DNA of 33,830 nt from Patescibacteria group bacterium (GTDB lineage: Bacteria > Patescibacteriota > Patescibacteriia > WFTA01 > S139-112): contig WFTB01000043.1 of NCBI GenBank assembly GCA_015485695.1, forward strand, positions 1-33,830. The letters are read 5' to 3'. Position numbers and translations under genes: made by a program. The first letter of the stretch is position 1. Each line of letters begins with the position of its first letter. Below, piece by piece: positions 9,119-17,836 of the stretch. The notes beneath the pieces are model-generated. The model ran no database searches. It saw only the letters and a program-made list of their open reading frames with translations, and had not been told where the DNA came from.

Positions 9119-9465
9119 ATAGTCTCACCTCCTTTCTTTGAAAATCTCTGTTAGTTTGATTTCGACCTTTATCATCTGATATAACGCAAACAAAGTTTTA
9201 TGTAACTAACAGGATTGAATTGTTCTTGTATTTTAGTAACCGTATTTTCGCGACGTGATTTAAAGTATTTTCACGAACGCTCTTCCTTCTCTCTGGCTTC
9301 CTCGCTTGGAGACACCGGAATTTTAAACCTCAAGATTATGACCGGTGTCCCGTCTTTCTCGGTTTTTCATATGTTTGAAGTTTTATTTCGCGTCACATAA
9401 AATGTTTCTCTCTTCGATAAGTGCCCCGCGGACGGTCGTACTTTTTGCACGGCTCGCCCGAACTC

Positions 9466-9535
9466 GATCGTCGATGTACCGTCAGCGCGTAAGTCGTGAC
9501 GCCATATCTCACGCGCTCCGTGTACATTCGAGATC
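9466..9535. other. Long imperfect hairpin (candidate structured RNA)
   Basis: GATC(G)TCGATGTAC...AGCGCGT-N20-ACGCGCT...GTACATTCGAGATC; inner 7-bp and outer bulged stem. Confidence 0.5.
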
Positions 9536-9540
9536 TTATA

Positions 9541-9576
9541 AGGGTCTTTTTCGAAGGAGCAACGTTAAAAGGCCCT
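9541..9576. other. Hairpin adjacent to 9466-9535
   Basis: AGGGTCTTTT / AAAAGGCCCT: 10-bp stem with one G-T pair and a 16-nt loop. Confidence 0.5.
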
Positions 9577-10077
9577 GTTTGTAAAATAACATCGATTTTG
9601 AATAATTGTTAATATATCAAGTTTCCAATGGCGAATGTTTTTCACGTACAGACCCTTGTTTTGTTATAAAATCTTATTTAGCGATTATAGCTCTCGGTTC
9701 AGGAGGTTTCGCATACCGGATTGATACCGGCATGCCTCTGTCCACGCTCGTCGCGTGCACAGTTTATCGCTTTTCGGTTATTGTTGAATTGTTTTGTATG
9801 AGCAATGTATTCATCGGTTCTATGGCTCTTGTTTTGAGAGTTGGGCTAAATATTATTCTCCCTAAAGGCGTACCATCTGAGCCACTTTAAATTGCTCGAA
9901 CAGTATCGCATACGGGTTTTGTTAATCATCTTCACACAAGAGCGACCTTTGGGTTTTATCCTCTCTCACTATATTAAACACGCAAATCCAAAAAAGGTTT
10001 CATTTGTCGTTTCCATCATTTTTATTTTTCCCGAAAGCGTTTGTTTTTTCGTCTATTGGTTCTTGGCGCGCTCTAAA

Positions 10078-10752
10078 TCACTTTTTATTAATCGGTTTTT
10101 TGAATGCCGGCATGGTGTGTGGTCGGTTGTCGAGTTGAGTGAATTGTTTTATATCGCTGATGTGCGGATGTTCTTTGAGTTTTTTTCGAGCCCTGGACAG
10201 AAGTATTTTAACCGCATTTGGCGTTTTATTCATTACAATCGCTATGTCTTTAATCGGAATTTCCGAACGATAAAACATAAGAAGCGCGTCGCGTTCGTTA
10301 ATTGACAGATTTTGTATAGCTCTCCACAAACGCTCAGCCAAAAGTTTGCGCGTGATTTCTTGTTCGACCGTTATTTCATCCGGCACGTCCGCGATTTCAT
10401 CCAGGGGTATGAAAGGTTTTTTGCGAAAATGGTTTGCCAATATGTTTCTTGCTATTGTGAACAAATATGTCCGATATGAATAACCGCGTTGCTCAAATGT
10501 TGATATGTTTTTGAACGCTCGCACAAACACTTCTTGAGTCAAATCTTCCGCAATATCGGCATCGTGTCCGACTCTGTACCATATATAATTGTACACGTCG
10601 TTCGCGTATTTTTTGTAAATCGATTCATATGCAAGAGGGTCTTTCTTTGACTTTTCCAGAATTAGAGCATCTTCGTCATTTGACGATTCTTTGATTTCAG
10701 AATCAGAAGTTTTCCGGCGCTTTTTCGAGCTTGATTTTGATTTCTTTTTCAT
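10078..10752 (-). CDS. RNA polymerase sigma factor, ECF/sigma-70 family
   Basis: Region 2: DPLAYESIYKKYANDVYNYIWYRVGHDADIAEDLTQEVFVRAFKN; region 4: LSINERDALLMFYRSEIPIKDIAIVMNKTPNAVKILLSRARKKLKE. Confidence 0.93.
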   Translation of the reverse strand: MKKKSKSSSKKRRKTSDSEIKESSNDEDALILEKSKKDPLAYESIYKKYANDVYNYIWYRVGHDADIAEDLTQEVFVRAFKNISTFEQRGYSYRTYLFTIARNILANHFRKKPFIPLDEIADVPDEITVEQEITRKLLAERLWRAIQNLSINERDALLMFYRSEIPIKDIAIVMNKTPNAVKILLSRARKKLKEHPHISDIKQFTQLDNRPHTMPAFKKPINKK

Positions 10753-11980
10753 CTCCTTTTTGATAAATTTTCAGAGTTATTTCTTGCCCGACTTTTTTTT
10801 GTCTTATGATTGACGCCAGCGATGTTCCTTTTTCGAGTTTTTTCCCGTCAACTTCCAATATGATGTCGTTTTCCACTATTCCGGCTTTGTCCGCAGGACT
10901 TCCGGGTATAACGGCAAGCTCATCCGGTGTGTTGCCACGCAACACCAATGCTCCGTATTCGACCGGAAGATTATTCTTTTTTTTCAGGCTGTCCGTTATT
11001 TGCACATAACGAATTCCCATATAAGGTCTTACAATTTCGCCGTTCTCTTTGACAGATTCCACTATGCTTGATACGGCGTTTGACGGCAGAGCGAATCCGA
11101 TATTTTCCGAACCTTTCGCGACCGCCACGTTTACACCGATTACGTTTCCGTTCAAATCAAGCAAAGGACCTCCGGAGTTGCCCGGATTTATCGCGGCGTC
11201 TGTTTGTATGACTCCTTCCAATAATTCGGATTGGCCCATGCCGCTTCCCGCGACTATCGATCTCGATAGTCCGGATACGACACCGACTGAAACGGAATTT
11301 CTAAACTCCGCAAGAGCGTTGCCTATAGCTATTACGCTTTGCCCCGGTTTTAGAGAGTCGGAATCCCCGAAATCCAGGTATTTGAATCCGTTTCCTTTGA
11401 CTTTCAAGACGGCGATATCAAGAACGGAGTCTTTTGCCAAAACTTCGGCTTCAAACTTTTCTCCGTCATTTGTCAGCACCGTATATTCCGCTTCGCTGTC
11501 GTTTACCACATGGCGATTCGTAACTATCAGCCCGTCCGATGTCACAAAAAACCCCGATCCTCCACCTATCTCTTTTTCTTCGGTGCCGTTTTGTCTCTGT
11601 CTTGGTATCCTGATTCCGAATCGTCTGTTGAACATGTCGAAAGGGGAGTCGAACAGTCCGAAATTTTCGAAATAATTCTCTATTATCGGAACGTCTTTTG
11701 TTATTACGATAGATATAACGGCGGGGCTTGCATTTTCAACTATATCGACAATCCTGGTTTCCGTTGACACTTCTTCGATTGACGGGTTGTTGAATTCCTT
11801 TTGTTGTTTATTGTCGATTTCCAGATACGACACAACGGCATTTTTGATTTCGCTCTTGTTGAAAATGAAAATTGACGCGATAAATGCGACAATAAGAGTG
11901 AGTATGATAAGATTCACAATCACGCTTATCATCACTATTGATTTATTGTTGTTTGAGTGTTTTTTGTCCATACTTTCCAA
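10703..11980 (-). CDS. HtrA/DegP-like trypsin-type serine protease with PDZ domain, membrane-anchored
   Basis: N-terminal TM; VTNRHVV, DSVLDIAVLKV, INPGNSGGPLLDLNGNVIGVNVA, PDZ PGSPADKAGIVENDIILEVDGK. Confidence 0.95.
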   Translation of the reverse strand: MESMDKKHSNNNKSIVMISVIVNLIILTLIVAFIASIFIFNKSEIKNAVVSYLEIDNKQQKEFNNPSIEEVSTETRIVDIVENASPAVISIVITKDVPIIENYFENFGLFDSPFDMFNRRFGIRIPRQRQNGTEEKEIGGGSGFFVTSDGLIVTNRHVVNDSEAEYTVLTNDGEKFEAEVLAKDSVLDIAVLKVKGNGFKYLDFGDSDSLKPGQSVIAIGNALAEFRNSVSVGVVSGLSRSIVAGSGMGQSELLEGVIQTDAAINPGNSGGPLLDLNGNVIGVNVAVAKGSENIGFALPSNAVSSIVESVKENGEIVRPYMGIRYVQITDSLKKKNNLPVEYGALVLRGNTPDELAVIPGSPADKAGIVENDIILEVDGKKLEKGTSLASIIRQKKVGQEITLKIYQKGDEKEIKIKLEKAPENF

Positions 11981-12158
11981 AAATAAACTTCAGTGTAACC
12001 GGTTTGTGATATCCTCAAAATTATATTATGCCTTGTCGGTCTTGCATTTGTTGTGCTGTGCGATTTGTGATTCGAAATCTTTGTATTGACGATTTCGGCG
12101 CGAAAAAGACTCCGCTCCCAAGCTGTTGCATTAAGCGCGTTGACGGGGGTGCTTATTA

Positions 12159-12187
12159 GTTAGCACTCTTGCCATGGGAGTGCTAAC
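12159..12187. promoter_or_regulatory. CIRCE element (HrcA operator), perfect
   Basis: GTTAGCACTC-TTGCCATGG-GAGTGCTAAC; exact CIRCE consensus TTAGCACTC-N9-GAGTGCTAA. Confidence 0.96.
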
Positions 12188-12197
12188 TTCCGATTCG

Positions 12198-12227
12198 ATT
12201 ATACAAAATATAAAAATAAAATGTCAA
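12198..12227 (-). promoter_or_regulatory. Sigma70-type promoter for htrA-sigma
   Basis: Minus strand TTGACA-N18-TATAAT; predicted start point falls at the CIRCE edge. Confidence 0.88.
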
Positions 12228-12274
12228 GAGGTTGTACAGTTGGCGAGTTCTGTTTCATATCTCAAGCATTATCT

Positions 12275-13118
12275 CTATCTGTTGACCGTAGGGTTTTTCC
12301 CGGTTCGGATTATTTCAGATAGCGCGCAAATCATTTCTTTGAAATAGAAAAGAACGCCTTGTTTACTGTATGTTTCTTTAAAATGAGACGGCTTGAATCG
12401 TTGATAATAGTATGCTCGTGACCAACATCTGCTCATCCTTACAAATAGAGTTATGTAATATTCAATTCCACTCTTTTGAACGAAATGCTCAATTATTTTT
12501 TTGCGAATGCTTAACGGTACACAGTAATGATGAGTAAGGGTTATTATGTCATCAAAAGGGGAGGTTAGATATTTAAATGTGTGAAAATCTACATGGAACC
12601 ATGAAATCTTCTTTTTATCTTTTTTGATAATTATGTTATAGGGAGCGGTATCAAATAGTGGCACGTTTGCGTTCGACAAGAATATTGAAATTATATCTTT
12701 CTTTACTTTCTTTATTTCCGTGATTATGTCATGCTTCCCGGCTATTAGTAGCAATTCTTCTAAGTCACGAATTACATTTTTAATGTGATATGGATAAAAC
12801 TTTATTTCCTTTGTGGGGGGGGGTGACTTGCATTTTTTTAATATCTTCTACAATAGAGAAAAACAATTTTTCCATAGTGTCCTTGCTGTACTGTTTTGAG
12901 CGCGCTACCTCAGAAAGAGTCTCTCCATGTATATATTCGGTTGTGATGTATTCAGGTGAATAATGCAGTATGTTCGGGACAGGAACATCGGATTTTCGAG
13001 CATGAAGAAGGCCTTCTTTTTCATAAAAGATTTCTTTTTGTCGGTTAGCTTTTTTCGTGTATGTCAGGAATGCTCGATCTCTAGATGCTCTCTCAAGATT
13101 TTTTTGTAATTTTATCAT
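12275..13118 (-). CDS. Phosphotransferase/kinase-like protein, frame broken at a homopolymer of nine G (C on coding strand)
   Basis: ORFs 12780-13118 and 12275-12754 join into one frame if the nine-base run 12815-12823 is read as eight: ...VEDIKKMQVTPPTKEIKFYPYHIKNVIRDLEELLLIAGKHDIITEIKK.... IHGETL and FDTAPYNIII segments resemble kinase-fold proteins. Confidence 0.6.
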
Positions 13119-13133
13119 CTGGTATTTGCTTAA

Positions 13134-14258
13134 TTATTTAAAAATATCCAAATATTTTTTATAAACAAAAGAGCGACCGTATTTTTGGCTTTCGTCTTTT
13201 TGGGACAAAATGCCAAGTTTTACAAAGCGATCAATAACTTTTTGCGCTCCTTGTCTGGTAAAGCCCGTCCATTCTTGAATTTTTGCAACATTAACAATCG
13301 GCATTTGAAAGAGTTTTGGTAAAATTTTGATAGCGCTTTCAGATGAGGTCTTGCTTAAAGATTGAATTTTTTTCATATCTTCTTCTCGCAAAACAGTTAT
13401 TTTTTTGACCGTTTCAATGGCTTCATCAGCGGTTTCAATTACCCCATCCAAAAAAAATTCCAACCATTCTTCCATTCCGTTATCTCGGTATACATCTAAC
13501 TTTTGATAGTATAGTTTTTGGTATTTTTTGAAATACCACGACAAAAAGAGAATAGGCAATTCCAACAAACCGGATAAATGCAGATACAAAGTAATCAACA
13601 TCCGCCCGGTTCTGCCGTTTCCGTCTAAAAACGGATGTATTGTTTCAAATTGAGCATGCAAAATCCCCGCTTTTATAATTGGCAAAACATCATCTTGTTG
13701 GTGTAAAAATTTTTCCAAATCATCAAGCGCTTGATTCATTTCATAAGGTGGCGGAGGTACAAATTGAGCGTTATCGGGCATTGTTCCTCCAATCCAATTT
13801 TGAGAAGCGCGGAAGTTTCCGGGATCGGAAAATTGTGTTGAACGCGCATCTTTCATAAGCTCTTTGTGGACTTCTGTTATAAGACGCAAGCTCATTGGGA
13901 GCGTATTTAGTCGTTTAATTCCGTAATTAAGAGCTTTTATATAATGCAAAATATCATCAACATCTTTTGGGAAATTTTCAGAAGTCTCAGATTCAGCCTC
14001 AATGGCGTCAATCATAGTTGCCCTTGTGCCTTCAATTTGACTGGAATAAGCGGCGTCTTTGCGAATATACATAAAAAGAAAAAAATCAATATCGGGCAGA
14101 AGCTGGGTTATGCCGTCCAGTTTCCCTATTTTAAGGGTGGCAATGTTGGCTTTTTGTATTATTTTTGCTGACAAATCAAATCCGCCTCGTGGAGGGAATG
14201 AGTTGAGAATAAAAGCCTTGAAACCTTGCGGTTGTTGTATATTTTTTCCTATTTTCAT
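13134..14258 (-). CDS. Fic family protein (predicted class II, N-terminal inhibitory helix) with C-terminal winged helix
   Basis: Inhibitory-type motif SSQIEGTRAT; Fic motif HPFLDGNGRTGR; C-terminal IQEWTGFTRQGAQKVIDRFVKLGIL HTH. Confidence 0.95.
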   Translation of the reverse strand: MKIGKNIQQPQGFKAFILNSFPPRGGFDLSAKIIQKANIATLKIGKLDGITQLLPDIDFFLFMYIRKDAAYSSQIEGTRATMIDAIEAESETSENFPKDVDDILHYIKALNYGIKRLNTLPMSLRLITEVHKELMKDARSTQFSDPGNFRASQNWIGGTMPDNAQFVPPPPYEMNQALDDLEKFLHQQDDVLPIIKAGILHAQFETIHPFLDGNGRTGRMLITLYLHLSGLLELPILFLSWYFKKYQKLYYQKLDVYRDNGMEEWLEFFLDGVIETADEAIETVKKITVLREEDMKKIQSLSKTSSESAIKILPKLFQMPIVNVAKIQEWTGFTRQGAQKVIDRFVKLGILSQKDESQKYGRSFVYKKYLDIFK

Positions 14259-14260
14259 AA

Positions 14261-14288
14261 TGTTTACATCTTACTCCAGATGTAAACA
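14261..14288. promoter_or_regulatory. Inverted-repeat operator in the fic leader
   Basis: TGTTTACATC-TTACTCCA-GATGTAAACA: perfect 10-bp arms, 8-bp spacer. Confidence 0.8.
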
Positions 14289-14316
14289 ATTTATCAAAAA
14301 CCGTTTACATTGTCAA
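14288..14316 (-). promoter_or_regulatory. fic promoter with additional operator half-site
   Basis: Minus strand TTGACA-N17-TAAATT; the spacer contains ATGTAAAC. Confidence 0.65.
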
Positions 14317-14569
14317 GAACAAAATAGTGGTGGAGAAAGAAAACCAGAAAATCGAAAGTAAATTGATTTGATTTTTTGAACGTCGGATCGGGGAAATGCA
14401 ACGTGAGGCGCGGAAGGTTGTCACATGCCTAAATGCGTATGCAGAAGAGTAAAATCATTATGTTCTCCACATTCAAGAAACACCATCAAATGCAACTTCC
14501 GCTTCCGAAAGCAAACCGTACCCCGCGCCACGGGCGCGCACGTGGAAACGCCTACCTCTACGCGCCTCA

Positions 14570-14596
14570 GCGTGCGATCAGGCGTTCCGTTCAAAA
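14570..14596. repeat. Diverged GC-rich intergenic element, copy 1 core
   Basis: GCGTGCGATCAGGCGTTCCGTTCAAAA, similar to 17837-17865. Confidence 0.4.
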
Positions 14597-14738
14597 TATG
14601 TTCGCATAAAGGACAAAATCTCACCGTCTTATAAAAACTCCATATTTATGAATTAAATACTGAATTTTATTTTATCACACCAACAGTATTTTATCGGATA
14701 GTTTTTAAGTGATTTTTCGTATTGTGTGTTTGGAGTTG

Positions 14739-15443
14739 TTATTGTGCTTCAATACTCCAGGATCCTTTCGCTGTAACAGCGAAGATGTAATTGCCATCAA
14801 AGACATTTTTGTATTCAAAAACAAGATCGGTGTCGCCGATTTCGTTGACAAGGCGTGAAGTTGAGTTTCCGTTCTCGTCAAAAAGTGTGACTATGAAATT
14901 GCCGCCGCCGGTGTGCGTGGCACGGAATTTATTTATTCCTTCTTTTAGAAAGAATTTTTCTGTTACATTATCACCTATGCCGTCAAATTTTTTCATTTTC
15001 TCTGCGTTCTTTTTCAGTTTTTCCGGCTGTGTAACAGTTATCTCCCACTTGCCACCATCAACCGAGATGTAATAATCTGAATTATATGCTTTGAATGAGA
15101 TTTTTCCATTGTATGCTTCTGCGGCTTTGTATCCCACACTGATGCCGACTCCCGTCCATCCTTCTCCGGAATCAAGTTTTCCATCACCATTTTCATCACG
15201 AGTAACATTGATTGAGAATGAGTCGTTTGGTCCCGTGGAGTTCTTTGCATGGATTATGGTAAGCCCTTCTTTTAGGCTGATTGGTCCCAAAGTCTGTTGT
15301 CCCTCACCGGATAATGTATATTCGGTTTTGTTTCCTGCTTTTTCTTCTTTGGCGGGTGTTTCGGGGGGTTGCAGTAATAATCCAAAAGCGGTTCCCAAAA
15401 CAAATGCGATCAAGATTGCGATTATGTTTGCCTTGTTTTGCAT
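14739..15443 (-). CDS. Membrane-anchored extracellular protein with two related beta-rich modules
   Basis: N-terminal TM (ANIIAILIAFVLGTAFGLLL); two related segments (ISLKEGLTIIHAKNSTG.. / FFLKEGINKFRATHTGG..), each ending in G.W.I/E. Confidence 0.7.
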   Translation of the reverse strand: MQNKANIIAILIAFVLGTAFGLLLQPPETPAKEEKAGNKTEYTLSGEGQQTLGPISLKEGLTIIHAKNSTGPNDSFSINVTRDENGDGKLDSGEGWTGVGISVGYKAAEAYNGKISFKAYNSDYYISVDGGKWEITVTQPEKLKKNAEKMKKFDGIGDNVTEKFFLKEGINKFRATHTGGGNFIVTLFDENGNSTSRLVNEIGDTDLVFEYKNVFDGNYIFAVTAKGSWSIEAQ

Positions 15444-15577
15444 AGATTTTTGTTGTTAACATTGGTAATTTATCTTGTGTATGCCCAATTATACCAAACT
15501 CTGTAATTTATTTACAAATATAATTGACGGGGTGTATAATAAAAAATACATATTACCAGTTCTAATTTTCAAACAGT

Positions 15578-17530
15578 ATGTGGCAAATTGTAAAACAAAC
15601 TGTCAAACCGATTTTTTCCGGAAGCAAGGCGGCGGTTAAATTTTGGGGAAGTGCAATTTTGTTGTTATTGGGTGCTGTGGTAACAACTGTGTATATGATG
15701 ACCGTGTTCGGCGGTAATGTGCGGTATGATGCAATTGCTGTTTGGCAAAACGACGGGGGAGATTCATGGGATATTGTCTACTCTATATACAGCGCAGATA
15801 AGAATCAATGGACAACACGTATTTCATATCCTGCAGGCACCGCCGGCGATAATACAGAAAGAATCGGACTAGTTGGTGCCCTTGAGGGAGACGATCAAGA
15901 CCCGGATATTTCAAGCGCCAAACAGCGGGCTATTGTCGTGTGGAGCAACAGTGGAGCTTCGGGAAATGCCGGCTCTGATATTTTTTATGCGGTATGGGGA
16001 ATGGGCGAGAAAGGGGAGTTTGCATGGAGTATGCCTGAGCGTCTGGCGAGTTTGCCTTATGATGATTATGATCCAACAATCTATATGCCTGATGGGCAAA
16101 ATGCTCTTGCAGTATGGATAAATAAAGGAGTTTATGAAGAGAAGCTTTATTTTGCCGAGTATAAGAACAATAAATGGAGTTCACCGGAAGTTATACAAAT
16201 GCCGTTTACGCTAAATACAATTACCGGCCCGGAACTTGCTTTCAGCGATATTAACACTCGCTATCTTTTGAGTTTTACCGCCCGTGACGGAACGGAAGAG
16301 AAGCCGTTTTTGGGTGTGTATGCAAATGGTGCATGGTCTGTTGCGCAGTTGAAAACGGATTTTCCGGCGCGTGTGGATGAATCGGTGCCGAACACATACC
16401 GCACCGCGTCCGTGATGGATGATTCAATGAAATTGCATATTGCATATACCGGCAAAGACGACAGTTTATGGCTTTATGCACTTACGGGAAGTGATGATAA
16501 AAATAAAAAACCAAAGCGCCTTGCTTCAGATGCAACGCGTCCGGGATTGCTTGCGGACAGCGCTGGTGCGCGGGTGCTTTATTCAGAGCCTGCTTCGCTT
16601 GCGGAAGTTGATGAGTCTGGCAAGGAAAAGATATTTGTAGCGACCACTGAAAACGGGAACACAAGGATTGATGCAGTAAATTTGTATTCCGGTGCGGGCA
16701 AGAAATCACTTGCGCTTTGGAGCAGTCAATCTGCTGGAGGGTCTGATATTAAGTTTTCAACATACAGTTCAAAATGGACGGAACCTGAATTCATAGAAAA
16801 TAAGTATGTCGGAGATGATCTCGCTCCCGCCGTAACTCCGATTGAAGTTGTTGTGGGGAAGGATAAAACAATACGCAAGGAAGAACAGCTTCCTATTGAT
16901 TGGGCCATATGCGGAAATGGTGTTATAGATGACCCTATTGAGGAGTGTGAGATAGGAGTTTCGTGCGCGGCTGCAAGCGATATGTGTGATTGGGATGTTA
17001 TTACCAATGCGCTTGGAAAAGCTTTCGCGGTGGCGTTTGCGTCTTGTGAATGTACAACACCTGATGATATGATTGACGGCGGCAATACAGGAAAGAACAA
17101 AAAACAAGGTCGTGGCGGTTCACTTCCCAGGTTTCCAAACCCATTTGAAGGTTTAGATGCACCCAATGTTGCGGATGTTAGTGTTTATTCGGGAGCGGCA
17201 TGCGGTTTTGACAAATTAACCATAGTGAAAGAAAAAGAAGACGAAGTAATGGTTACTTTTACCCCTGCTTCTTCCAGTGGTGATACTGAATCATTTACTT
17301 TAAATGACAGTGGAAGTTGGTCGGTTACCAACACTACCGGGACAATGAAAATATTCCCCAAAGCCGGTGTCGGCGATCAGCCATCCGCAATTGTATTTTT
17401 AGAGATTGGTCCGGATACCGTTAAGATGAGAGGATTGGTTGCGTCAAACGGATTTCAGCTTTGCGATGGGAAGTTTAGTGAAGATGGTTCTGCTACTGGG
17501 GGGAATTTAAAGCCTGCTCCGGCGCAGTAG
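15578..17530 (+). CDS. Large anchored secreted protein, beta-propeller-like repeats with Cys-rich segment
   Basis: 650 aa; N-terminal TM; recurring AVW..N.G../I.Y..Y....W segments; CGNGVIDDPIEECE Cys-rich motif. Confidence 0.75.
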   Translation: MWQIVKQTVKPIFSGSKAAVKFWGSAILLLLGAVVTTVYMMTVFGGNVRYDAIAVWQNDGGDSWDIVYSIYSADKNQWTTRISYPAGTAGDNTERIGLVGALEGDDQDPDISSAKQRAIVVWSNSGASGNAGSDIFYAVWGMGEKGEFAWSMPERLASLPYDDYDPTIYMPDGQNALAVWINKGVYEEKLYFAEYKNNKWSSPEVIQMPFTLNTITGPELAFSDINTRYLLSFTARDGTEEKPFLGVYANGAWSVAQLKTDFPARVDESVPNTYRTASVMDDSMKLHIAYTGKDDSLWLYALTGSDDKNKKPKRLASDATRPGLLADSAGARVLYSEPASLAEVDESGKEKIFVATTENGNTRIDAVNLYSGAGKKSLALWSSQSAGGSDIKFSTYSSKWTEPEFIENKYVGDDLAPAVTPIEVVVGKDKTIRKEEQLPIDWAICGNGVIDDPIEECEIGVSCAAASDMCDWDVITNALGKAFAVAFASCECTTPDDMIDGGNTGKNKKQGRGGSLPRFPNPFEGLDAPNVADVSVYSGAACGFDKLTIVKEKEDEVMVTFTPASSSGDTESFTLNDSGSWSVTNTTGTMKIFPKAGVGDQPSAIVFLEIGPDTVKMRGLVASNGFQLCDGKFSEDGSATGGNLKPAPAQ

Positions 17531-17712
17531 TGGTGGATATGATTTAAAAAGTAAGGAATTCATGTCCTGCGATTACTACGCTACGCTCATAAGTATCGCT
17601 GAACGTGGCTCGCGGTGCTTGCGCTTGGGAAGCGCGCTCGCACAATGATCCGTCGTTCTTAGTCACTACGTAAAGCGCGCAAGCGCTTTTCTCACTCTCG
17701 CGGGTCTTACTC

Positions 17713-17737
17713 CGTGTGTGCGTTGCACACACGGAAT
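17713..17737. repeat. Perfect 11-bp hairpin in a GC-rich intergenic region
   Basis: TCCGTGTGTGC-GTT-GCACACACGGA. Confidence 0.8.
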
Positions 17738-17836
17738 TTGCCGAAGTGAGGACGGAGCGACCCCGAGGCGCGGTGGAGTTAGTGTTACTACGCGCTCCGC
17801 GCGTAAGATGAAGTTTGAAGCTGCCACGCGCTCGAT

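Noticed and set aside
9119-10077. RNase P RNA, tmRNA or SRP RNA in the large gap
   Set aside because: Looked for conserved motifs (GAGGAAAGUCC, tRNA-like TTCGAxTCC + CCA, GGAAGGAAGCAGC) on both strands and did not find them.
9606-10305. Plus-strand ORFs 9606-9890 and 9892-10305
   Set aside because: No recognisable motifs; 9892-10305 is largely antisense to the clear sigma-factor gene.
14421-14634. ORFs in GC-rich intergenic DNA (CPLC...GTPDRTLRRVEV)
   Set aside because: Resembles the translated repeat core seen again at 17666-17863 (NRTPTDARIERVA); more likely translated repeat DNA than genes.
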